Below are positions 57,172-64,000 of a stretch of DNA of 64,000 nucleotides, in pieces. This DNA comes from an uncultured Carboxylicivirga sp. (GTDB lineage: Bacteria; Bacteroidota; Bacteroidia; Bacteroidales; Marinilabiliaceae). The stretch lies in NCBI RefSeq assembly GCF_963674565.1, contig NZ_OY771430.1:3906001-3970000 (forward strand). Reading direction: 5' to 3'. The translations under genes were made by a program, and so were the position numbers. The stretch's first letter is position 1. Each line of letters begins with the position of its first letter. The notes below the pieces were generated by a model. That model was not told the origin of the DNA, did not search any database, and was given only the letters and a program-made list of their open reading frames with translations.

Positions 57172-59229
57172 ATGAAATTTCGAAGTCTTTTAAAAAATAA
57201 AAACAATATCCAGGATATTGAATTTAACAAAAGAATAACTAATATTGGTTTAATTTCTTTGACAATTTTAGTTGTACCTCTAATTATATATATACATATT
57301 ATAAATCGCCAAAGTAATTTCTATCATCCACTCTCCACTATATCTAATATCATTTTAATTGTTATACTAATTTTACATACTCTCTTCTTTAAGAAAGTTC
57401 CATATAAAATAAAAAGATTTCTATTGGTCATCATCATGTTCTTTTTTGCATTAAAGGCAGTTTATATGGCCAATATTGAATTTATGTCAAGTATTTTCAT
57501 AGTTCTTATCACCTACTACGTTCTAACATCACCCCCAAAAACATCCATTTTGATTATATCTTTTGTGGTGATATTATTTATAACTTTTCCATTATTATTT
57601 CATTATAAAATCATATCATTTTATTATAATACAAATAATTACCACAACGACATAGCGATTATTATTATGCGAATTGGCAACAACATGCTTGCTATTGGTT
57701 TTATGACAACTTTAATCTTTTATGTTTTTGCTAATAATAAAAAAAATATAGCCTTACTTGAATCAAATATTGATGAGATTGTTGAACTAAACGAAAAGTT
57801 AAAACAGGAAATAAGTGATCGAAAAACGGCAGAAACATTGGCTGTTCAGCAAGCACATAATTATCTCACTTTATTCAATAATAGTTTCGATGGTTTTATT
57901 CTTTCTTCGGAAGATCACAGAATTTTGGAAGTCAACCAGTCTATTCTTAAAATATCAGGTTTTGAAAGACATGAATTAGTTAATAACAACCTATTTAAAA
58001 TACTTGATTATCAACACAATGATGTAATTGAAAAAATAAAGAATATTGCCCTTAAGGGTGATGAAACTGGCCCTGTTGTTTTAGAAACAAAAACTAAGAG
58101 TAACGATAAACTTATACTTCAGATTCAAGCTGTTGCTATTAAAAATCAGAATAATTATAATTTCTTATCCATTATTAAAGATGTTACTAAACAACATGTT
58201 TTCCTGGAAGAGTTAGGTAAAAGAGAACAGCTATACCGAACTCTATTCGAACAAACCAATGAATCCATTTTAATAATGAATGGAAAAACTGTTGTGGATT
58301 GTAATGCTGTTGCAAAAAAACTATATAACATTGAAAATATAGTAAACAACAACTCCGAACTTCCATACACAAGTATAGACAATGAATTTGACGAACCTAA
58401 CAAATCAATTTTTTTACACGAGAAAGTAATTTTAACATTAGCTGGTCAGCCACAATCTTTTGAATGGAAACACACGTTTACAGATAAAAGGGATGCGATT
58501 TATACCATGGTGAACTTACAAAAATTGAAAGTACTCGGACCAAATTATTACATGGTTGTTGAAAAAGACATTACTGATCAGAAGAAAAATCAAAACTTAG
58601 TTCTTAATTCAATTATTCAAACAGAAGAGAATGAGAGAAAGCGAATATCCTCTGACCTTCATGATGGTATTGGTCCATTACTAACAACTATAAAACTATA
58701 TACACAGGCGTTATCTGATTCTAAAGATATAGAGCAGCAAAATATGATAAAAAATAAGTTAATCATATTAATAGAAGATGCTGTTAATAGCATTTCAGAG
58801 ATTTCATTTAACATCAGTCCACATATTCTGCTTAATTACGGTGTTGTAGCTGCGATTAATTCTTTCATCGAAAAATTTTCAATTCACGAAAAATTACAAA
58901 TTGAATTTATACATGATACAATAGAAAGATTTGATGAACATATTGAGATAACCATCTACCGTTTGTTTTGTGAATTAATCAATAATACACTAAAGCATGC
59001 TAATGCTACTATTGTGACATTCAAGTTGATGGAGAATAATTCATCAATACAAATGCAATACCAGGATAATGGTATTGGATTTGATACGAATAAAATAAAA
59101 TTAACAAGAAAAGGAATGGGTCTGGAAAATTTTCGTAGCAGAATTCAGTCCTTCAATGGATTATTTTTATTAAAAAGCAAACCTGGAAATGGATTTTTCG
59201 TTAATATTATATTACCAAAAGTTAGTTGA
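57172..59229 (+). CDS. PAS-domain sensor histidine kinase, HisKA_3 (NarL-pathway) type
   Basis: The 685-residue protein has six membrane spans in the first 190 residues, a short coiled linker, and two PAS domains (about 225-345 and 350-470). The dimerisation/phosphoacceptor domain carries RKRISSDLHDGIGPLLTTIK (about 488-507, His in DLHDG). The ATPase domain has NNTLKHANA and the G-box DNGIGFD with GMGLENFRSR. HisKA_3 kinases pair with LuxR-type response regulators, and one follows with a one-base overlap (TGATG). The long polytopic N-terminus is like membrane sensory domains for hydrophobic or lipid signals, but its ligand is unknown. Confidence 0.92.
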   Translation: MKFRSLLKNKNNIQDIEFNKRITNIGLISLTILVVPLIIYIHIINRQSNFYHPLSTISNIILIVILILHTLFFKKVPYKIKRFLLVIIMFFFALKAVYMANIEFMSSIFIVLITYYVLTSPPKTSILIISFVVILFITFPLLFHYKIISFYYNTNNYHNDIAIIIMRIGNNMLAIGFMTTLIFYVFANNKKNIALLESNIDEIVELNEKLKQEISDRKTAETLAVQQAHNYLTLFNNSFDGFILSSEDHRILEVNQSILKISGFERHELVNNNLFKILDYQHNDVIEKIKNIALKGDETGPVVLETKTKSNDKLILQIQAVAIKNQNNYNFLSIIKDVTKQHVFLEELGKREQLYRTLFEQTNESILIMNGKTVVDCNAVAKKLYNIENIVNNNSELPYTSIDNEFDEPNKSIFLHEKVILTLAGQPQSFEWKHTFTDKRDAIYTMVNLQKLKVLGPNYYMVVEKDITDQKKNQNLVLNSIIQTEENERKRISSDLHDGIGPLLTTIKLYTQALSDSKDIEQQNMIKNKLIILIEDAVNSISEISFNISPHILLNYGVVAAINSFIEKFSIHEKLQIEFIHDTIERFDEHIEITIYRLFCELINNTLKHANATIVTFKLMENNSSIQMQYQDNGIGFDTNKIKLTRKGMGLENFRSRIQSFNGLFLLKSKPGNGFFVNIILPKVS

Positions 59230-59861
59230 TGATTAACATTGCGATTGTTGATGACCATGAAATGTTTATTGAAGGCTTGGTGTTAGTACTAAGTCAAGTT
59301 GATAATTTTAATGTTGTTGCCACTTTTTCATCTGGAGATGAGTTTCTTAAATCGATAGAATCCTTAACAATTGATGTTGTACTAATGGATATTAATATGT
59401 CGGGGAAAAGCGGTATTGAAACAACAAAGATCTGTAAAGTCAAAAAACCTGAGGTCAGAATTATAGCCGTCACAATGTTTGTCGAAGACTCTTATTATAT
59501 GCAGATGATTAATGCCGGAGCTCACGGTTTTATTTTAAAGAAAGCAGGAAAATTTGAGTTGACTCAGGCAATTAATGAAGTGTATAAGGGGGGAAATTAT
59601 TTTTCTCAAGAGATCCTTAAGAAGATGGCATTCAAAGCCATTTCAAAAAAAGAAGACGATCCGGATCAGTTATCTTCCCGTGAAGTTGAAGTCTTGCAGT
59701 TAATATGTAAAGGAATGTCAACCAAAGAAATCTCAGAAAGACTATTTCTAAGCACTAAAACTGTTGAAGTACATCGATCCAACATTCTAAAAAAAACAAA
59801 CCAAAAAAACGTTGCTCAATTGGTAATTTGGGCTCTAAAACACAATTACTGCTCTTTATAA
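59229..59861 (+). CDS. NarL/LuxR-family response regulator
   Basis: The receiver domain (VDDHE, phospho-acceptor Asp54 in VVLMDINMSGKSGIE, Lys in FILKKAG) is followed by a LuxR helix-turn-helix (about 145-205: LSSREVEVLQLICKGMSTKE, STKTVEVHRSNILKKT). I use the ATG at 59229 rather than the TTG three bases earlier, giving 210 residues and the normal start MINIAIVDDH. It is the cognate partner of the preceding kinase, overlapping its stop by one base. A weak hairpin (59863-59878, six pairs) followed by a T/C-rich run may terminate part of the transcript. Confidence 0.94.
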   Translation: MINIAIVDDHEMFIEGLVLVLSQVDNFNVVATFSSGDEFLKSIESLTIDVVLMDINMSGKSGIETTKICKVKKPEVRIIAVTMFVEDSYYMQMINAGAHGFILKKAGKFELTQAINEVYKGGNYFSQEILKKMAFKAISKKEDDPDQLSSREVEVLQLICKGMSTKEISERLFLSTKTVEVHRSNILKKTNQKNVAQLVIWALKHNYCSL

Positions 59862-59895
59862 GAAATCTATCCAGATTTAATTCTTCTTTTCAATA

Positions 59896-59941
59896 TGTTA
59901 TAACACATTGTCATAATGCATCTTACATAACATCATGTTAT
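59896..59941. promoter_or_regulatory. repeated ATAACA/TGTTAT half-sites, possible operator
   Basis: TGTTATAACA (59896-59905) is a perfect 10-base palindrome. ATAACATCATGTTAT (59927-59941) is an inverted repeat with a one-base centre. Both use the same half-site and lie about 145-190 bases upstream of the receiver/porin/MCP operon. The adjacent LuxR regulator may bind them. Confidence 0.4.
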
Positions 59942-60087
59942 ATATCTAACTAATTTTCATCGCTTTTTCTTAATACAACTAAGGGTTTTCCCTTATAATA
60001 ATTAGGTGGTTTTTACTGCCTTTTACCTACTTACCCTCAATTGTGGATCTGTTCTACTTTACAACTTTGTATCGTAAAATATGATCT

Positions 60088-60516
60088 ATGTCAAATTCAT
60101 TAAAGATTAGCATTGTCGACGATAATAAATTCTTCAGGGAAGGATTACGTTTTTTTATAGAATCAGAAACGGAATGGACGATTACTCAGGAAGAGGAATC
60201 TGGTCTCAGTCTTATTGATAAAGGATTTTTAATAATACCGGATATTGTTTTAATGGATATTAATATGCCAAAATTAAACGGTATTGAAACAACTTTTAAC
60301 CTCTTAAATGGCTATTCCAGAACTGAAATTAAATTTATTGCCATCACTCTACATTCAGATAGATACCATATTGAAGCACTAATTAAAGCAGGTTTCAGAG
60401 GTTGCATATTAAAAAAGGATGTTTACTCCGAGCTCAAACAAGCAGTTGAAAAAGTACATACTAATGGCCTCTACTTCAAACACGCATCAGTCAGAAAATT
60501 ACAAAACAAATTATAA
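60088..60516 (+). CDS. stand-alone NarL-type receiver domain protein
   Basis: This is a 142-residue response regulator consisting of a receiver only. The acidic pair DDN, the phospho-acceptor Asp57 in IVLMDINMPKLNGIE and the Lys in ILKKD are all present, so it should be phosphorylatable. The alpha-5/linker end (ELKQAVEKVHTNGLYFKHAS) is that of NarL regulators, but the protein stops exactly where the LuxR helix-turn-helix would begin. No frameshifted HTH remnant follows; the porin gene begins 16 bases later. It could act like CheY, as a phosphate sink, or by protein contact. Confidence 0.88.
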   Translation: MSNSLKISIVDDNKFFREGLRFFIESETEWTITQEEESGLSLIDKGFLIIPDIVLMDINMPKLNGIETTFNLLNGYSRTEIKFIAITLHSDRYHIEALIKAGFRGCILKKDVYSELKQAVEKVHTNGLYFKHASVRKLQNKL

Positions 60517-60532
60517 ACTAAAATAAACAAAA

Positions 60533-61618
60533 ATGAAAAGAATTATTGTCTCCTCTTTTTTTGTGACATTGATAATATTAACTAATCAAATAGTTGCTCA
60601 AACATCATGGGAGCCTCAAATGAAAATTACCGGTTACATCTCAACTGAATTCAATTATTTTGATGATTTAAAAGGTTATGAAAATAATTACGGTGTAGCC
60701 TTGTCTGAAGCAGGATTTCTTACAAACTACAAACCGATAAAGGACTTAACGTTCAAATCTGTCTTTGTTTATCGTCCTGACTTTAGTTTTGATCAGATGT
60801 TAAATGAAGCTAATATTGAATATACCGCTTCTAATCAAATGAATTTAAAGGTGGGACGTTTTTTAACACCTCTAAGTCCTATGAATACATATTATTACGC
60901 TCCGGTAAATACAAGTGCTACTCTTCCTGTGTTGATATCTAACCATGAATTTTTCCCATTAAACATTGATGGTCTATCCATTAACGGATCTCTTGGAGAG
61001 CAATTTAAATTTAACTATGACCTTTTTGCGGGAGGATATCGCAATACAACCTGGATGAAAACAGGTGCCGTAGGATTTTTTGGTGACGAAGTGGCCTACT
61101 ACAAAACACTTGTAAACAGTACTTATACTGTCGATCCAAGCTATAACAACACATATAATATTGCATTTGGAGGAAACGCCGGATTTTCAATTAATGATTG
61201 GGCCATAATTGGTGCAAGTATTTTCATCCCAAAGAAGGAGATAATGCCAATTTATATTCCGTCAATGAATGCTACTATTCATCGGGAATCTGAGAAAATT
61301 ACTTATGGAATGAACTTCAGATTTAAATACAATAATACGCGAATTATTGGAGAGTTATGGAATGGTGATATGACAATTGATCAAGACAATATTGATTTAC
61401 AAGGTTCATTCATTGAAGTGAGTCAAATGATTAATAAAGTTACACCATATGCAAGATTTGAAGCCCAAACAACCAATGATATTGATTTTAACCGATATAC
61501 TATTGGTGCCTCATACAAGCCAATATTTGAAGCAACATTTAAGCTTGAGTATATTAACTATCAACACGATGCTCAAAACATTAATGGTTTAGTGTTCGCT
61601 TTTATTTATTCTTTTTAA
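60533..61618 (+). CDS. outer-membrane porin-like beta-barrel
   Basis: This is a 361-residue protein with a signal peptide (to about residue 22, QIVAQ) and many amphipathic strands. The GRFLTPLSPMNTYYY segment (about 108-122) and periodic Gly-Tyr-Asn strands resemble phosphate/carboxylate-selective porins of Gram-negative bacteria. It ends in FAFIYSF with the usual terminal Phe. It is the second gene of a tight operon: 16 bases after the receiver gene and 10 bases before the mini binding protein. That suggests it admits the ligand which the binding protein and chemoreceptor detect. Ligand identity is unknown. Confidence 0.75.
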   Translation: MKRIIVSSFFVTLIILTNQIVAQTSWEPQMKITGYISTEFNYFDDLKGYENNYGVALSEAGFLTNYKPIKDLTFKSVFVYRPDFSFDQMLNEANIEYTASNQMNLKVGRFLTPLSPMNTYYYAPVNTSATLPVLISNHEFFPLNIDGLSINGSLGEQFKFNYDLFAGGYRNTTWMKTGAVGFFGDEVAYYKTLVNSTYTVDPSYNNTYNIAFGGNAGFSINDWAIIGASIFIPKKEIMPIYIPSMNATIHRESEKITYGMNFRFKYNNTRIIGELWNGDMTIDQDNIDLQGSFIEVSQMINKVTPYARFEAQTTNDIDFNRYTIGASYKPIFEATFKLEYINYQHDAQNINGLVFAFIYSF

Positions 61619-61628
61619 AATTTTTATC

Positions 61629-62054
61629 ATGAAAAAAATTATTCTATTATTCACTTTCATGTTAATTGTGTTTACCGGAGAAACACTCGCACAATCATAT
61701 AAAGTAATTGTTAACAACACAAATAGCATATCAACAATTTCTAAAAAAGACATATCTCAAATCTTTTTAAAGAAAAAAACAAAATGGGAAAATGGTGTTG
61801 CCATAGTTCCAGTTGACCTTACAATTAATTCAACTACAAGAGAATTATTTACGACAGAAGTTCATAACAAAAAAATTTCTGCGATTAGAAGCTACTGGCA
61901 ACAGGCCATCTTCTCAGGTGCAGCAACAGCTCCTATAGAAAAAGGAGCTGACAAAGAAGTTATTGAGTACGTAAAAAATAATGCTGGTGCAATTGGATAC
62001 ATTTCAGGTTCGAGTGATGCAAGTGGAGTTAAAGTAATTACTATCAGCAATTAA
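61629..62054 (+). CDS. short PstS-like periplasmic binding protein (single lobe)
   Basis: This is a 141-residue exported protein (signal ending ETLAQ, about residue 22). The mature part of about 120 residues has the family pattern ISKKDISQIFLKKKTKWENG, VPVDLTINSTTRELFTTEVH, RSYWQQAIFSGAA and NNAGAIGYISGSS. This resembles one half of a type II periplasmic phosphate-binding protein. Full-length PstS proteins are over 250 residues, so this is a compact form, not a truncation by frameshift. It is encoded between a porin and a chemoreceptor, with no transporter genes. I infer that it binds an anion such as phosphate and presents it to the receptor. Confidence 0.82.
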   Translation: MKKIILLFTFMLIVFTGETLAQSYKVIVNNTNSISTISKKDISQIFLKKKTKWENGVAIVPVDLTINSTTRELFTTEVHNKKISAIRSYWQQAIFSGAATAPIEKGADKEVIEYVKNNAGAIGYISGSSDASGVKVITISN

Positions 62055-62059
62055 TTATT

Positions 62060-63574
62060 ATGAGAACGTTGCATAACTTAAAGTTGAAAAAGAAAATTCT
62101 TTTATTTCCTGTACTCTTTATAATTGTTGTTGCTGTAATCTTCTTAGTAACTCAAAGAAGCAATAATATTAGTAAAAGGGAGTTAGATTCAATTCAAAAT
62201 GGACATATCCCATTTATTGAAATAAGTAATGAATTAATTTCCACACAAACAGGACTTCAAAAGGCGTTTCAAGATGGTGTTGCAGCCCAGGATTTGGATA
62301 AAATCAATCAAACAATAGATTTGGCAGAGCAATTTAGAACATTGGCTGACAGCGCAAAAAAAATTACTGATTTAAGAAATCAAGTTAAGATTGATAGTAC
62401 AATGATCCTCTTTAATGAATATTACGAGGTGGCTGTTACAACTTCGAAGAGTATGATTGCTGAAGAATATTCAGAAGAAGTCAGCATGAATATGCAAAGA
62501 ATGATAAGTAAGCTGACAGTTCTTAAAGATCTTTTATCAACGATTTCATCAAATGCGAAACATGATATGAGTATGGCCTTTGAGAAAACGGAGAAACAAT
62601 CTAAAAAATTAGCTATTATCATTCAGGTTGTATTGTTCTTAAGTTTAATCACATTTATAACAATCTCTCTTTTCCTTTCAAGGCTAATTGTAAATGCACT
62701 TAAAGCAACCACAAATAATCTATTATTATTATCGCAAGGACAGTTAAATATTAAAGTCCCTGAGAATTATTTAAAGGGAAAGGATGAAATTGGTGATATT
62801 TCAAGAGCGATTCTGAACTTGGTTAAGAAATTAACTGAAGTTATTAAAGGTGTTCAATCAGAAGTAGTTGAAATATCAAATATTAGTACAAACTTGAACA
62901 GAACTTCAGAAATAATTGCTGAGGGATCTAATGAACAAGCTGCCTCTGTGGAAGAAGTTTCATCTACAATGGAGGAAATCGTAGCCAATATTGATCAAAC
63001 AACCGAATATTCTGTCAAAACCGAAAAGATTGCTGTTTCATCAGCAAATGATATGACACAAGTTAGTAAAGCCGCAGAAGAGAGCCTTGAATCAGTGACA
63101 TCAATCACTGATAAGATTAATATGATTAGCGACATAGCTTTTCAAACCAATATCTTAGCTCTTAATGCAGCAGTTGAGGCTGCGCGGGCTGGAGAACATG
63201 GCAGAGGCTTTTCTGTTGTAGCTTCCGAAGTAAGAAAATTAGCTGAAAAAAGTAAATTTGCAGCAGATGAGATTACCAGATTAGCTCAGGTAAGTCTTGA
63301 TAACACAAGAAATTCTGAAAGACTCACTTCAAAAACAATTCCTGAAATTAAAAAGACATCTTTATGGATTCAGGAGATTTCAGCTGCAAGTATTGAACAA
63401 AAAAACGGTGTTGAACAAGTAAATCAGAGCGTTCAGCAATTAAGCCAGATTGCACAGCAAAATGCCACAGCTTCAGAACAAATGGCCTTAACTTCAGATG
63501 GTTTAATAAATCAGGCTAAAAAACTTTCGCTTTTGGTATCTTATTTTAAAACTGAAAATTCCGAAAATAATTAA
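62060..63574 (+). CDS. methyl-accepting chemotaxis protein
   Basis: This is a 504-residue receptor: TM1 at about 13-31, a periplasmic four-helix-bundle sensor (about 32-185), TM2 at about 190-212, HAMP (about 213-265) and a cytoplasmic signalling domain with the conserved tip DIAFQTNILALNAAVEAARA (about 354-373). Methylation-type Gln/Glu-rich helices flank the tip. There is no C-terminal CheR-docking pentapeptide. It lies five bases after the mini binding protein, so both are made together. No CheA or CheW is in the window, so coupling to the core chemotaxis or another kinase must occur elsewhere. The stand-alone receiver of the operon may be its output. Confidence 0.93.
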   Translation: MRTLHNLKLKKKILLFPVLFIIVVAVIFLVTQRSNNISKRELDSIQNGHIPFIEISNELISTQTGLQKAFQDGVAAQDLDKINQTIDLAEQFRTLADSAKKITDLRNQVKIDSTMILFNEYYEVAVTTSKSMIAEEYSEEVSMNMQRMISKLTVLKDLLSTISSNAKHDMSMAFEKTEKQSKKLAIIIQVVLFLSLITFITISLFLSRLIVNALKATTNNLLLLSQGQLNIKVPENYLKGKDEIGDISRAILNLVKKLTEVIKGVQSEVVEISNISTNLNRTSEIIAEGSNEQAASVEEVSSTMEEIVANIDQTTEYSVKTEKIAVSSANDMTQVSKAAEESLESVTSITDKINMISDIAFQTNILALNAAVEAARAGEHGRGFSVVASEVRKLAEKSKFAADEITRLAQVSLDNTRNSERLTSKTIPEIKKTSLWIQEISAASIEQKNGVEQVNQSVQQLSQIAQQNATASEQMALTSDGLINQAKKLSLLVSYFKTENSENN

Positions 63575-63581
63575 ATCTATA

Positions 63582-63609
63582 CTCAGCGGTTTTAATGTAA
63601 ACCGCTGAG
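63582..63609 (+). terminator. hairpin after the chemoreceptor gene
   Basis: CTCAGCGGTTT (63582-63592) and AAACCGCTGAG (63599-63609) form a perfect 11-pair stem with a six-base loop. The following ATTAATTAATTT is only moderately T-rich, so it may also serve as an mRNA 3'-end stabiliser. Confidence 0.7.
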
Positions 63610-63965
63610 ATTAATTAATTTCATCAATTTTATTGCTGCTCGCAAAACTACCAATCCCATTAAATGTGTGAGATTAACATGACACTTCATCTTTAACCAG
63701 ATTATTAATGCGTTGGGTTGGAATGTATCTACATAATTTCAGAAACTTCCAATAACTGTTTTACAATTGTATTTTATTTGATTGATTCCAACCATAAATT
63801 TCTATTTATATTCATAATTGGGCACGATTGGCTTGTCCGTATCCTTTTTTGACCAGATCGTTTCATTTCTTCATCATCCTATTTTTCATTTTTGCATTGA
63901 TAGTTTAAGTATAAATAAAGTATCAGTGCATATTAATACTGATATAAGAAGAGACAAACCTCGTG
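63610..63965. other. intergenic region with one inverted repeat
   Basis: No gene is seen in about 350 bases. TATCAGT (63921-63927) and ACTGATA (63938-63944) form an inverted repeat with a 10-base centre, 22 bases before the next start codon. It may be an operator or a short leader hairpin. Confidence 0.4.
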
Positions 63966-64000
63966 ATGAAAAAATTTCAATTGCTTGTATCAATTACATT
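63966..64000 (+). CDS. start of a gene encoding a probably exported protein (cut by window end)
   Basis: An ATG at 63966 opens MKKFQLLVSIT, which has the look of a signal-peptide start (two lysines then hydrophobic residues). The frame runs to the end of the window. Nothing more can be said about the product. Confidence 0.45.
   Translation, partial: MKKFQLLVSIT

Noticed and set aside
60088..60516. The receiver-only gene as a frameshifted full LuxR regulator.
   Set aside because: No HTH-coding sequence is present in any frame before the porin gene 16 bases later.

Overview
The window is AT-rich DNA from a member of the Bacteroidota, most likely a marine or sediment Bacteroidia of the Marinilabiliales type. 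The evidence is C-terminal type IX secretion (T9SS) sorting domains on three large exported proteins, TPR/LytS-type and hybrid sensor kinases, DUF2723, DUF6427 and DUF6377 proteins, a TonB-dependent receptor, many lipoprotein signals, and several matches to the Bacteroidota promoter -7 box TANNTTTG. The order is inferred from gene content only. I see no insertion sequence, prophage, CRISPR array or rRNA.

Layout. 1-6100: tail of a LolC/E-type ABC permease, tRNA-dihydrouridine synthase, a TPR sensor kinase with a LytTR regulator, an outer-membrane protein and an ElaA acetyltransferase. 6100-12610 (minus strand): TonB receptor, cytochrome c/PQQ-type sugar dehydrogenase, two DMT exporters, a Nudix hydrolase and two small membrane proteins, one of 54 codons. 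12890-21200 (plus): RRM RNA-binding protein, MscS channel, M28 peptidase fused to a beta-barrel, a flippase-like membrane protein, and a ModA-like lipoprotein paired with a hybrid sensor kinase. 21190-32080 (minus): carbamoyltransferase, DUF6427, purD, polysaccharide deacetylase and two tandem DUF2723 glycosyltransferase-like proteins. 32378-37800: pfkA, a repeat-domain lipoprotein, two identical tRNA-Gln genes, a TlpA-like protein and ppnP. 37918-47573 (minus): pectate lyase, a cohesin-domain protein, and a giant beta-helix protein with dockerin and cohesin modules. 47856-55117 (minus): a cluster of exported sugar-modifying proteins. 55320-63574 (plus): a DUF6377 membrane regulator, a NarL-type two-component system, then a compact operon of stand-alone receiver, porin, mini substrate-binding protein and chemoreceptor.

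How the genes work together. The 47856-55117 cluster holds a TIM-barrel isomerase, a DUF1080 hydrolase, two Gfo/Idh/MocA dehydrogenases, DoxX and an ADP-ribosylglycohydrolase-like protein. It resembles the oxidative 3-keto-glycoside route of glycan breakdown, but nearly every enzyme carries an export signal, so I infer a periplasmic pathway. The 60088-63574 operon reads as a sensory relay in which a porin admits a ligand, a small PstS-like protein binds it, and a chemoreceptor reports it. It is the best candidate here for an undescribed system. The ModA-like lipoprotein beside the hybrid kinase follows the same logic: a binding protein without an ABC transporter, next to a sensor. The pectate lyase and the cohesin/dockerin proteins suggest cell-surface polysaccharide attachment or degradation through T9SS.
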